Shown piece by piece: positions 43,615-51,532 of a DNA stretch of 64,000 bases. The stretch's first letter is position 1. Every line of letters begins with the position of its first letter. The stretch is from an uncultured Anaeromusa sp. (GTDB lineage: Bacteria; Bacillota; Negativicutes; Anaeromusales; Anaeromusaceae), in contig NZ_OY764902.1 of assembly GCF_963668665.1 (NCBI RefSeq), positions 1,181,501 to 1,245,500 on the forward strand. The letters run 5' to 3'. A model generated the notes under the pieces. That model ran no database searches and was not told the DNA's origin. It saw only the letters and a program-made list of their open reading frames with translations. The translations under genes were made by a program, and so were the position numbers.

Positions 43615-43733
43615 AGCATATCACTGTCTTTAAGACGGGCGTCTTTTACTTTTTCCGGCAGGAGCCTTGCTCTCCGCAGCGAAATAGGACTTAACGGACG
43701 TATCAGTCTACCTTGGAAGGAGTCGAACGTGTA

Positions 43734-45377
43734 ATGAATGATCGTTTTTCCTGCAAGACCGTTTTTCTCGCTCTTGCCCTTTCTTTTTGGCTGCCCTCTT
43801 TGGTCTGGGCGGCGCCGGTCAAAAATGTCATTGTCTTGATGACGGACGGCACAGGAACAACCCACACTACCCTCACCCGCTGGTACCTGGGCGGCCAGCT
43901 TCTGCCGCAGGATCCGTATGTAGTCGGAGCCGTGCGCACCTATGGAGCCGATTCGATTATTACTGATTCCGCCCCGGCCGCCAGCGCCTTTGCCACCGGC
44001 CATAAGACCGATGACAAATTTATCAGCGTCCTGCCTCCCAAGAGCACCATCCCCGGCGTAGAAGCGACGCCGCTAGCCCGGCAGTATAAACCAGTAGCCA
44101 CTGTTTTGGAAGGCGCCAAGCTGCAAGGCAAAGCCGTCGGCCTTGTAGCCACCTCCAACATCCAGCACGCCAGTCCGGCCGCCTTTTCAGCGCACTGGCC
44201 GGATCGCAGCAACTATGAAGAAATCGGCAAACAGCAAGTTTATTTAGATATTGACGTTGTCCTTTCCGGCGGCAGCCAGTATTTGCTGCCCCAAAACGCC
44301 GGCGGCAGCCGCAAAGACGGCGCTAATTTATACAACGTGCTGAAACAGCGCGGCTACGCCATTGCTGCCACCGGCAAAGAAATGCAAGCTGCCAAAAGCC
44401 CTCGCCTTTGGGGTCTTTTTGCCTCGAATGATTTAGACTACGACATGGACCGCACGACCTTGCATCCGGAACAGCCTTCCTTAGCGGAAATGACCGCCAA
44501 AGCCATTGAAACGCTGTCCCAAAACCCGAAAGGCTTTTTTCTTTTTGTAGAAGCCAGCAAAGTAGACTGGGCCTCGCATGCCAATGATCCCATCGGCGTC
44601 ATCAGCGACTCCGTCGCCTATGCCAACGCGATCCGCACGGCACTGGACTTTGCCAAAAAAGACGGCCAGACCCTGGTTCTCTGCTTTGCCGACCACAGCA
44701 ACGGCGGCCTGGCTATCGGCAGCAAGAAAAGCGACAAAACCTATGATCACATGCCCTATGAAAATCTCGTCGCCCCGTTGCGCCGCGCTACGCTGACCGC
44801 CGAAGGAGTCGCAACGCTGCTTAACGGTGATCGTTCCGCCGCCTCCTTGCGCGAATACATTCAACGCTACTACGGCGTGGATGATTTGAGCGACGAAGAA
44901 ATTACCCGCCTGCAACAGGCCCCTGGCATCCGTTTCAATACGGTGCTAGGACACCTTCTCAGCGAACGCTCCATCCTGGCCTGGACTACAACCGGCCATA
45001 CCGGCGAGGATGTCATGCTCTACGCCTACGGCCCCAACAAGCCCAGCGGCCTTATCGAAAACACCCGCCTGGCCACGTTATGCGCCGAAAGCATGGGCTT
45101 CAACCTGGATGAAGTCGATCAGCGCCTCTATGTAGAAGCCACGTCTCTCTTTGCCCCCTTAGGCGCTTCGATTTCTCTAGAAACCAACGAACTGGCCGAT
45201 CCCACTTTGGTCGTCCGCCGCGGCGCCAAGGAAGCCAGACTGCCCTGCAGCACCGACTTGCTGCTTTACGGCGACAAAACCTACCAGCTTGACGGCATCA
45301 CCGTCTATGCGCCCAACACCGGCCGCACCTATGTCAGCCGCCAGGCTGCGGAAATTCTCACGAAGCAAGGGTTTTAA
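43734..45377 (+). CDS. Alkaline phosphatase
   Basis: A 547-residue exported phosphomonoesterase. It has a signal peptide (MNDRFSCKTVFLALALSFWL to VWA-AP). The nucleophile Ser is in ITDSAPAASAFATGHKT. Metal-binding pieces are LMTDGTG, FVEASKVDWASHANDP, CFADHSNGG and TTTGHTGEDVMLYAYGP. The C-terminus has a ~90-residue beta domain beyond the usual fold. ATG 43734 is preferred, with GGAAGGAG upstream. It releases phosphate outside the cytoplasm; a PhoU-like protein and MgtC follow, suggesting phosphate/Mg stress. The IS lies in the gap before it and may affect its promoter. Confidence 0.93.
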   Translation: MNDRFSCKTVFLALALSFWLPSLVWAAPVKNVIVLMTDGTGTTHTTLTRWYLGGQLLPQDPYVVGAVRTYGADSIITDSAPAASAFATGHKTDDKFISVLPPKSTIPGVEATPLARQYKPVATVLEGAKLQGKAVGLVATSNIQHASPAAFSAHWPDRSNYEEIGKQQVYLDIDVVLSGGSQYLLPQNAGGSRKDGANLYNVLKQRGYAIAATGKEMQAAKSPRLWGLFASNDLDYDMDRTTLHPEQPSLAEMTAKAIETLSQNPKGFFLFVEASKVDWASHANDPIGVISDSVAYANAIRTALDFAKKDGQTLVLCFADHSNGGLAIGSKKSDKTYDHMPYENLVAPLRRATLTAEGVATLLNGDRSAASLREYIQRYYGVDDLSDEEITRLQQAPGIRFNTVLGHLLSERSILAWTTTGHTGEDVMLYAYGPNKPSGLIENTRLATLCAESMGFNLDEVDQRLYVEATSLFAPLGASISLETNELADPTLVVRRGAKEARLPCSTDLLLYGDKTYQLDGITVYAPNTGRTYVSRQAAEILTKQGF

Positions 45378-45379
45378 AA

Positions 45380-45610
45380 TTCAACAGGAGTCGAGGGAGT
45401 AAATGGAGGGCTACGTAAGAGATTGAACATGAGAACCGGAGAACCAGAGGGGCCGTATGAGGATTACGGTATATGAATTAACAGAAGCACAAAAAACAAT
45501 CATTATACTGCTCCAGCGCACCCTCACTCTACTCCCTATACTCCTGTTCCATCATCGTGCTACTCCTGCGTACCCTCCGATTCTCATCGCGACTCTTGTT
45601 CGATCCTCTA
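45380..45610. repeat. Head-to-head GGAG-rich repeat modules after alkaline phosphatase
   Basis: The plus block 45380-45455 (TTCAACAGGAGTCGAGGGAG, TTGAACATGAGAACCGGAG) begins 3 bp after the stop. A minus block at 45510-45610 (CCCTCACTCTACTCCCTATA, CTCATCGCGACTCTTGTTCG) faces it. Together they make a long imperfect hairpin. Confidence 0.8.
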
Positions 45611-45623
45611 TCTTCTCCCACTC

Positions 45624-45690
45624 AAAAAGACGCTGCTGTCTTCCAAGACGCAGGCGTCTTTTGTCTTTTCAGGCAGGATGCCTGCCTCCT
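45624..45690 (+). terminator. Terminator-like repeat (AAAAAGACGC...GCGTCTTTT)
   Basis: AAAAAGACGC pairs with GCGTCTTTT around GCTGTCTTCCAAGACGCAG, followed by a second hairpin AGGCAGG/CCTGCCT (45671-45690). This is the intact version of the sequence disrupted by the IS at 41883/43624. Confidence 0.75.
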
Positions 45691-45734
45691 GTGTCGAACT
45701 AAAGAATAAAGAAAATAAAAAGGAGGCCCGCGCC

Positions 45735-46397
45735 ATGACCGACCAACTCCAACTTACGGCAGACGTTTGCCAACTTCACAATATGGTACATACTGCATTG
45801 CGCGACGCCTTGACTGCGCTGCTTACCCTTGATACCACTCTCGCCCAAGAGGTTCGGGAAAAAGAAAAAGAAATTGACCGCACCTCGATTCGTCTCGACG
45901 AAGCCTGCATCGCTTGGCTGAACGAGCACCCCTCGCCGTCTGAAGTGTCTCGCGCCGTCGCCAGCGTCAAAATCATCGCCGAGCTGGAACGCTTGGGCGA
46001 CTATGCCAACAACATCGCTAAAATGGTGCGTCGGCGCTTTTGCTGCTACGATATGACTCCGTTTGAAAAGGTGCTGACCTTAATTCGTTCTATGATGGAG
46101 CACGCCCTGTCCATGCTCCAAGACATCATGCAAGCCTACGGGCAAGCGGATGCCGAACTTCTTTTAGTTTCCGCCCTGCACGAAAAAGACAATATTGTCG
46201 ACCAGCTGTGTCGCGACATCTACAAGGAAATCATTATGGCCGCCATGGTCCATCCCTGGACACTGGAAGCAGCCATCGATCTGCAAATCGTCGTTCGCTT
46301 CATCGAACGCGTAGCCGACCGCACTACCAATATTGCCGAATGGCTCCACTACGCCGCTTGCGGTCAGCGCTTTCAAAAGGAGGCTTCCGGCTCGTGA
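45735..46397 (+). CDS. PhoU domain protein
   Basis: A 220-residue all-helical protein with the PhoU pattern of two three-helix repeats (MVHTALRDALTALLTLDTTL; VKIIAELERLGDYANNIAKM; VVRFIERVADRTTNIAEWLHY). The E/D-rich metal-binding ERxxDxxxN motifs are present in both halves (ERLGDYANN, ERVADRTTN). PhoU regulates phosphate uptake and signalling. ATG 45735 has AAAAGGAGG upstream; the earlier frame lacks a site. Its last four bases (GTGA) overlap the MgtC start. No pst genes are near, though alkaline phosphatase is just upstream. Confidence 0.88.
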   Translation: MTDQLQLTADVCQLHNMVHTALRDALTALLTLDTTLAQEVREKEKEIDRTSIRLDEACIAWLNEHPSPSEVSRAVASVKIIAELERLGDYANNIAKMVRRRFCCYDMTPFEKVLTLIRSMMEHALSMLQDIMQAYGQADAELLLVSALHEKDNIVDQLCRDIYKEIIMAAMVHPWTLEAAIDLQIVVRFIERVADRTTNIAEWLHYAACGQRFQKEASGS

Positions 46398-47062
46398 TTA
46401 TTGACGACTTAACCGCCACGCTGCGCTTAGTCCTCTCGCTGGTTCTAGCGGGTGTCATCGGCTACGAGCGCAGCTACTTCCAGAAAGCAGCCGGTCTGCG
46501 TACGCACATTCTTGTGGCGCTGGGCTCTTGCTTGATTATGATTTTATCTATGAATCTTTACGGCGGCGTCGAAGGCAAAACCAATGCCGACCCCGCTCGC
46601 CTAGCCGCGCAAGTAGTCAGCGGCATCGGCTTTCTCGGCGCCGGTACCATCATGAAGGAAGGCGCTACCATCAAAGGCCTGACAACCGCCGCAAGCCTCT
46701 GGGTGGTAGCCTGTGTCGGCCTGGCGGTAGGCAGCGGCTACTACTTGGGGGCCATTGTCACTACCGTCCTATCCGTAGTGACCTTGACTTGGCTGTACCG
46801 CGTTGAATCGCATCGCGCCATAGGACCGAGCGAGGCCGTATTAGTCATTCATTCTCTGGATAAGCCAGGGCAAATCGGCAAAGTGGCTTCCTGTCTCAGC
46901 AGCGCCGGCTTGACTGTCACAGATATGCGCCTAGAAAAAGGAGAAAAAGGCCATACCACTTTTTTTGTCGCCATCAAATCGCCGGATCCATCCGTCACCA
47001 AGACCGCTCTTAAAGATTTAAGCCAGCTCGAAGGCATTACTGAAGCGCAGCTAGCTGAGTAA
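46394..47062 (+). CDS. MgtC/SapB family membrane protein
   Basis: A 222-residue protein with four to five membrane segments in the first ~135 residues and the MgtC signature GVIGYERSYFQKAAGLRTHI, then SGIGFLGAGTIMKEGATIKG and TTAASLWVVACVGLAVGSG. The C-terminal ~80 residues have an ACT-like fold (VIHSLDKPGQIGKVASCLSS). The start is GTG 46394, overlapping the PhoU stop, with AAAGGAGG upstream. MgtC proteins help in low Mg2+ and modulate phosphate or ATP homeostasis; linkage to PhoU supports that role. Confidence 0.9.
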   Translation: MIIDDLTATLRLVLSLVLAGVIGYERSYFQKAAGLRTHILVALGSCLIMILSMNLYGGVEGKTNADPARLAAQVVSGIGFLGAGTIMKEGATIKGLTTAASLWVVACVGLAVGSGYYLGAIVTTVLSVVTLTWLYRVESHRAIGPSEAVLVIHSLDKPGQIGKVASCLSSAGLTVTDMRLEKGEKGHTTFFVAIKSPDPSVTKTALKDLSQLEGITEAQLAE

Positions 47063-47064
47063 AG

Positions 47065-47223
47065 GAACCGCTGTTGTACTCACATCTCACGCCAAAACAG
47101 TTCTTTTTCCGCTGGACGTTGTCAGAAAGCCTCGGAAGATCGCCGCTATTCCTGCGTTTTCTTTCTCGTCCGCCAAAAAAACTCCTTGTTTTGGCCGAGC
47201 GTTCATTACAGCATCGATTTCTC
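47065..47223 (-). repeat. ~160-bp palindromic element, copy F
   Basis: Inverted, starting 2 bp after the mgtC stop. CACGCCAAAACA pairs with TGTTTTGGCCGAG. The core on the minus strand, GAAAGAAAACGCAGGAATAG then CTTCCGAGGCTTTCTGAC, matches copy A. As with copy B, it follows a plus-strand gene in inverted orientation. Confidence 0.85.
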
Positions 47224-47249
47224 AAAAATTTGGTTTTTCCTCATTACGG

Positions 47250-47350
47250 GCCCTCACTCTACTCCCTATACTCCTGTTAAAAATATCGTACCCCGAAACC
47301 CTCCTACGTACCCTCCCGTGACTCATCGCGACTCCTGTTCAAAACCTCGT
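47250..47350 (-). repeat. GGAG-rich repeat modules (minus) before the kinase gene
   Basis: CCCTCACTCTACTCCCTATA, ACTCCTGTTAAAAATATCG and GACTCATCGCGACTCCTGTT. They fill the space where the sensor part of the kinase gene would be expected and end 43 bp before its start. Confidence 0.75.
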
Positions 47351-47392
47351 TCTCATTCCCCGTATCTCTAGCAGAGAAAGGCGTGAGGCAGC

Positions 47393-48772
47393 ATGTCCAA
47401 GGACGAAATTGGCCAATTGGCGGAAGCCCACCAAGTCATGTTGTCCGGTATTACCAGCGTCATCAGCCGCCTGCAGCAAGTCAACCAAAACCTAAAGCTT
47501 AGCGAAGAGCGCTGGCAATTGGCGCTGGAGGGCAGCAGCGACGGCCTGTGGGACTGGGACATCCCCACAGGTCTTGTTTTTCTGTCCTGTCGGGCGCAGC
47601 ATCTGCTGGGATTGGAACAGACGGACAAGCTTCTCCCCCTGCGTCATTGCCTGCAGCAGGTCATGCCTGAGGACCGCAAACAGCTTTCCTTATTGATTCG
47701 CCGGCATCTCAAGGGAAAATATCCTTTGCTGCGGGCTGAATTTCGTGTTGCTACCGCCGAAGGCCCCTCTTGGCGTCTTCTCAAAGGAGACAGCTTGCGC
47801 ACAGAAGATGGCTGCCGCCCTTTGCGCATGGTCGGCTCGCTGTCTAATATCCAGTACCGCAAAAACGCCGAGCGGCAGCTGCGCGAAGCCAATGAACAAT
47901 TAGAAAGCAAAGTCCAGGAGCGCACGCAGGCGCTGGCGCAAAGCAACCAACAACTCACGCAAACGCTGGAACAGCTGCGCAGCGCCCAAGAACATGTACT
48001 GCAGGCGGAAAAGCAGGCCGCTTTAGGCATTTTGGTCAGCGGCATCGCCCACGAGCTCAACACTCCCCTGGGCATCAGCATTACCGCGTCGTCCCATGCC
48101 CAGCAAGTACTGCAGGAAACGCAGGAATTTCTGAATGCGCCCGCCGTCAGCCGCCAACAGTTGCAGGGCCACATGGAATTGTTGGCGCAAAGTCTGCAGC
48201 TTTTGGAAGACAATCTGGGACGCAGCGCCGATTTAGTACGCCGGTTTCGCACGGTGGATGTAGAAAACAGCAGCGCTTCTCAGTGGTTTGATGTCAAGCA
48301 ATACCTCTACGCCATCGCCCACAGCCTGGAAAACGAATTGAACTACACGCCGCATCACCTGTCTATCTCCTGCCCGGATCACGTGCAGCTCTTCGGCCCC
48401 CCCACCGCCTTTTCCCAGATTATCACCAACCTGATCCGCAACTCCTTGCAGCATGCTTTTCCAAATAAACAGACAGGCGAGCTAACCCTAGAAGTCCGCC
48501 CCGCTGAAACATCGCTGGAACTCATCTACAGCGACAACGGCGTCGGCATGACCCCGGAGGTGCTGGCTAAAATTTTCGATCCTTTCTTCACCACGAAACG
48601 CGGCCAAGGAGGCACCGGCTTAGGCCTGTATATCTTATATTCTTTAACAACCAAAAGCTTTCGCGGCAGTGTTACCTGCCAAAGTGAACCAGGGCAAGGC
48701 GCGCGCTTTCTTTTCTCCTTCCCCTTAAAAGAAGAAGCAGCGCCAGTGACGCCGCTGCAAGGAGGAAGCTAA
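47393..48772 (+). CDS. Sensor histidine kinase lacking its sensor (starts inside HAMP)
   Basis: A 459-residue soluble protein. It opens with MSKDEIGQLAEAHQVMLSGI, which is the second half of a HAMP domain (DEIGQL...A...M), so its membrane sensor part is missing. A PAS domain follows (~45-160; RWQLALEGSSDGLWDWDIPT), then a coiled coil, the H-box ILVSGIAHELNTPLG and the ATPase (NLIRNSLQHAF; GVGMTPEV; GGTGLGLYIL). The start is ATG 47393 with a weak GTGAGG upstream. The next gene carries the missing half. Upstream is only repeat DNA, so this may be a truncated gene, or a kinase that works as a split pair. Confidence 0.85.
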   Translation: MSKDEIGQLAEAHQVMLSGITSVISRLQQVNQNLKLSEERWQLALEGSSDGLWDWDIPTGLVFLSCRAQHLLGLEQTDKLLPLRHCLQQVMPEDRKQLSLLIRRHLKGKYPLLRAEFRVATAEGPSWRLLKGDSLRTEDGCRPLRMVGSLSNIQYRKNAERQLREANEQLESKVQERTQALAQSNQQLTQTLEQLRSAQEHVLQAEKQAALGILVSGIAHELNTPLGISITASSHAQQVLQETQEFLNAPAVSRQQLQGHMELLAQSLQLLEDNLGRSADLVRRFRTVDVENSSASQWFDVKQYLYAIAHSLENELNYTPHHLSISCPDHVQLFGPPTAFSQIITNLIRNSLQHAFPNKQTGELTLEVRPAETSLELIYSDNGVGMTPEVLAKIFDPFFTTKRGQGGTGLGLYILYSLTTKSFRGSVTCQSEPGQGARFLFSFPLKEEAAPVTPLQGGS

Positions 48773-48773
48773 C

Positions 48774-49871
48774 ATGGGCATTCGCATCAAGCTAACCCTC
48801 CTATTTTCGCTGCTTCTTACAACCAGTTTGGTGTTGGCCAGTTTGGTGGAATATCAGTTTGCCCGCCAACAATTGCTGCTGCACCTGCAAAAGGAAAGCA
48901 ACGCCATTACCCAAGCAGAAGTAGCTCGCCTTGATTTCTGGCTGCAGCGCAAAGCGATTTCCTTGGAACAAACCGCCAGTTTGCTGCCGCTTCTCCCGCG
49001 TTCGCCGGAAAAATTGCAACCATTATTGGCGCGTCAAATGAGCCTTGACAGTGATATTAGTGATCTCTATTTCGGCACGGAAAACGGCGAGGTTGTTGAC
49101 GGCTCCCACTGGCAGCCTCCATCTGGCTACGATCCCCGAAAGCGCCCCTGGTATCGCCAAGCGCTTTTATCCGCCGACAGGGTCTTCATTGAACCTTATA
49201 TGGATTTAGTAACCAATCAATACACTATCTCCATCGCCAAGCAGGTCCGCCTTGATAACCAAGAGCTGGCCGGCGTCCTCAGCCAAGATGTGCCGCTGTC
49301 TCGCTTCTTGGAATATATTCGTCATATCCAGCCTTTTGACGGCGGCTATGCGTTTTTGCTGGATCAGCGCGGCATCATTCTGGCCCACCCTGACCCCAGT
49401 TTGCAGTCGCTGGACATCAATCAAGCGGAACCGCTGCGTTCGCTGCCGCCGCAAATGCGCAGCGACCTGCTGCGACAAAGCGAAGGCTTTCTGGAATATT
49501 CCTTCCAAAATGAAGATCGCTTAGCCTATTTCGGAAAGCTTCCCAGCACAGGCTGGACCTTGGTCATTACCTTGCCGCGCAGCTATCTTGACGAACCATT
49601 GCGCGAGCTCTTGCTGCGCTACCTCTTTTTAACGTGTTTCGCACAAATTTTAACTCTCTTTTGCATTCACCGTTTGGCGAATCAATTCATTCGCCCCTTG
49701 GAATCCCTCACTCTGCAAGCCCGCCAGGTTTCCGGCGCTGTACAGCGGCTCCAGGACCGCCTGGATGCCGGTGAAAATCCGGCCCAGCTCTCCAACTGGC
49801 TGCAGGAAACACCGCCAGAGCCTTTTGGCGAAAAAAAAGAAAAACAGAGTATGAATATTGAACAAGAGTAA
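48774..49871 (+). CDS. Cache-domain sensor protein without output domain
   Basis: A 365-residue membrane protein. TM1 is at ~7-28, and a periplasmic dCache domain follows (~30-275; DSDISDLYFGTENGEVVDGS, KRPWYRQAL, EPYMDLVTNQYTISIAK, and GYAFLLDQRGIILAHPD). TM2 (~282-300) is followed by the first half of HAMP (NQFIRPLESLTLQARQVSGA), and then it stops. This is exactly the part the upstream kinase lacks. ATG 48774 has AAGGAGG upstream, just after the kinase stop. The last residues NIEQE and the stop come from a GGAG-rich repeat, so an original longer gene may have been cut by its insertion. Confidence 0.85.
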   Translation: MGIRIKLTLLFSLLLTTSLVLASLVEYQFARQQLLLHLQKESNAITQAEVARLDFWLQRKAISLEQTASLLPLLPRSPEKLQPLLARQMSLDSDISDLYFGTENGEVVDGSHWQPPSGYDPRKRPWYRQALLSADRVFIEPYMDLVTNQYTISIAKQVRLDNQELAGVLSQDVPLSRFLEYIRHIQPFDGGYAFLLDQRGIILAHPDPSLQSLDINQAEPLRSLPPQMRSDLLRQSEGFLEYSFQNEDRLAYFGKLPSTGWTLVITLPRSYLDEPLRELLLRYLFLTCFAQILTLFCIHRLANQFIRPLESLTLQARQVSGAVQRLQDRLDAGENPAQLSNWLQETPPEPFGEKKEKQSMNIEQE

Positions 49872-50060
49872 AGGGAGTAGAGTGAGGGCTCGAATGAGGA
49901 AAAAACGGAACTTAGGTCAATCATAAATAGATTGATTGCCGCGTTCGCTGCGCTCCTCGCAACGACGTTAAAACATTTCGCAGCCCTCCTGTTCTCCGAT
50001 TCTCCTGTTCAACCCACCCCATCGAACCCTCCCTCTACTCACTATACTCATGTTCAAAAT
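49855..50060. repeat. Head-to-head GGAG-rich repeat modules after the Cache gene
   Basis: ATATTGAACAAGAGTAAAGG supplies the stop TAA of the Cache gene (49869-49871) and continues GAGTAGAGTGAGGGCTCG. A minus-oriented block at 49980-50060 (TTCTCCTGTTCAACCC, CCCTCCCTCTACTCACTATA) faces it. Between them, 49930-49965 is a partial GATTGCCGCG repeat. Confidence 0.8.
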
Positions 50061-50117
50061 TTGTTCAATCCCCATACCCTTCACCTAGCCCCCAGGAGAA
50101 AATTGTCCCGGAAAGCC

Positions 50118-50147
50118 TTGACAAACAATACATTTGCGCCGTATTAT
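50118..50147 (+). promoter_or_regulatory. Promoter of the S-box operon
   Basis: TTGACA (50118-50123), an 18-bp spacer and TATTAT (50142-50147), ending 33 bp before the first base of the riboswitch. Confidence 0.8.
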
Positions 50148-50179
50148 TAGTTCTAGTTACAAAAAACTGTATAGAGTAA

Positions 50180-50293
50180 CTCTTATCAAGAGCGGCGGAG
50201 GGACTGGCCCTTTGAAACCGCGGCAACCGGCCTCCCGAGGCGTCCGGTGCTAAATCCAGCGGAATGCATGCGTTCCGGCAGATGAGGGAGAGC
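50180..50293 (+). ncRNA. SAM-I (S-box) riboswitch
   Basis: All conserved S-box blocks are present in order: CTCTTATCAAGAGCGGCGGA, GGGACTGGCCC, GAAACCGCGGCAACCGGCC, GGTGCTAAATCC and GCAGATGAGGGAGAG, the P1 stem being CTCTT...GAGAG-like. When S-adenosylmethionine is bound, the terminator at 50308 should form and switch the operon off. It leads a homocysteine/methionine-related operon, as expected. Confidence 0.97.
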
Positions 50294-50307
50294 ATTACCG
50301 CCATTAC

Positions 50308-50339
50308 GCGTCTCTTTTCTTCTGAAAAGAGACGCTTTT
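50308..50339 (+). terminator. Regulated terminator of the S-box riboswitch
   Basis: GCGTCTCTTTT pairs with GAAAAGAGACGC, then TTTT. It lies 14 bp after the aptamer and 25 bp before the first start codon; the 5' arm of the stem can pair with the aptamer in the alternative fold. Confidence 0.85.
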
Positions 50340-50364
50340 GCATAATAAGAAGAGGAGGCCTACT

Positions 50365-51531
50365 ATGTCCACGCAAAAAAGCTATGAAGAAATCAACGAG
50401 CGCATCCGCAAAGGCCAGGCGGTCGTGCTCACCGCAGAAGAAGTCAGCAAAATGGCCCAAGAGCAAGGCGTAGCCGCCGTAGCCCGCAAGGTCGATGTCG
50501 TTACCACCGGCACCTTCGGTCCCATGTGCTCCTCCGGTGCCTTCTTAAACTTCGGCCACAGCGAGCCTCCCATCCGCATGAAGCGCGTCTGGCTTAACGA
50601 CGTGCCGGCTTATGCAGGTATTGCCGCCGTAGACGCTTATATCGGCGCTACGGAAGTCTCCGACAGTGACGAGCACTACGGCGGCGCCCATGTCATTGAG
50701 GAGCTCATTGCCGGTAAAAAAGTGCATCTGCGGGCTACGTCTCCCGGCACGGACTGCTATCCCCGGCGCAGCATCGACACCTGGATCTCTAAGGACGATT
50801 TAAACGAATGCTTCCTCTTTAACCCCCGCAACGCCTACCAAAATTACGGCGCCGCCACCAATACGTCCGAGCGCATTCTCTACACCTATATGGGCATGCT
50901 GCTGCCCCGCTGCGGTAATGTTACCTATTCCACCGCAGGCGAGCTCAGCCCGCTCCTCAACGATCCGTATCTGCGCACCATTGGCCTGGGCACGCGCATC
51001 TTCTTGGGCGGCGCCGAAGGCTATATCGCCTGGAACGGCACACAGCACAATCCCTCGCGTCCTCGTAACGATTGCGGCATCCCCACCGGAGGCGCAGCCA
51101 CCTTGTCGCTTGTGGGAGACCTCAAAGCCATGAGCCCGGAATTCATCCGCGCCGCAGTCTTTGAAAAATACGGCATCAGCCTCTCCGTGGGCGTCGGCAT
51201 TCCTATTCCGGTGCTGGACGAGGACGTCGCCAGGGCGGTCTCGGTAACTAATGCCGACATCGAGACCTCTCTTTTCGATTACAGCGTACCCTCGCGCAAC
51301 CGCCCCGCTTTGGGAACCTACACCTATGCACAGCTGCGCAGCGGCAGTATCTCCTTCAAGGGCCGCAGCTTACGCACCGCGCCCATGTCCAGCCTCCCGA
51401 AAGCGCGGCAGATTGCCGGACAGCTCAAGGACTGGATTGCCGCCGGGCGTTTTGAAGTCAGCCGCCCTGTAGCGCCATTGCCGGAAACAGCGAAACTGAA
51501 CAGCCTGGAAATCCGCAAGGAGGGTGAATAA
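50365..51531 (+). CDS. Homocysteine biosynthesis protein (DUF39, L-aspartate semialdehyde sulfurtransferase)
   Basis: A 388-residue protein of the DUF39 family, whose methanogen member (MA1821) makes homocysteine from aspartate semialdehyde and sulfide together with a NIL/ferredoxin partner. Recognisable pieces are TGTFGPMCSSGAFLNFGHSE, GATEVSDSDEHYGGAHVIEE and FLGGAEGYIAWNGTQHNP. Conserved Cys are in MCSSG, GTDCYP and NDCGIP. ATG 50365 has GAGGAGG upstream. It is controlled by the S-box riboswitch and is followed 1 bp later by the ferredoxin partner. This bypasses transsulfuration with direct sulfide incorporation, as in anaerobes. Confidence 0.9.
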   Translation: MSTQKSYEEINERIRKGQAVVLTAEEVSKMAQEQGVAAVARKVDVVTTGTFGPMCSSGAFLNFGHSEPPIRMKRVWLNDVPAYAGIAAVDAYIGATEVSDSDEHYGGAHVIEELIAGKKVHLRATSPGTDCYPRRSIDTWISKDDLNECFLFNPRNAYQNYGAATNTSERILYTYMGMLLPRCGNVTYSTAGELSPLLNDPYLRTIGLGTRIFLGGAEGYIAWNGTQHNPSRPRNDCGIPTGGAATLSLVGDLKAMSPEFIRAAVFEKYGISLSVGVGIPIPVLDEDVARAVSVTNADIETSLFDYSVPSRNRPALGTYTYAQLRSGSISFKGRSLRTAPMSSLPKARQIAGQLKDWIAAGRFEVSRPVAPLPETAKLNSLEIRKEGE

Positions 51532-51532
51532 C

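Larger units (their letters stand above)
41896..43623 (-). mobile_element. IS3-family insertion sequence (IS150-like), 1728 bp
   Basis: The terminal inverted repeats are TGGTGTGCTCCCCG... on the left and TGATATGCTCCCCC... on the right, sharing TG-T-TGCTCCCC and then ATAGGACAAT. The flanking 3-bp CTG (41893-41895 and 43624-43626) is the target duplication. Removing IS plus one CTG restores GACGCCGCTGTCTTTAAGAC...GCGTCTTTT, closely matching the intact repeat at 45624-45668. Two overlapping genes on the minus strand form OrfA and OrfB with a -1 frameshift site. No internal stop is seen, so the element is probably active. Confidence 0.92.

Noticed and set aside
45457..45702. Small protein of 81 residues after alkaline phosphatase
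   Set aside because: It is translated repeat and terminator sequence with no binding site or family pattern.
46208..46393. Earlier start for MgtC
   Set aside because: It overlaps the PhoU gene in another frame; GTG 46394 with AAAGGAGG starts directly before the first membrane helix.
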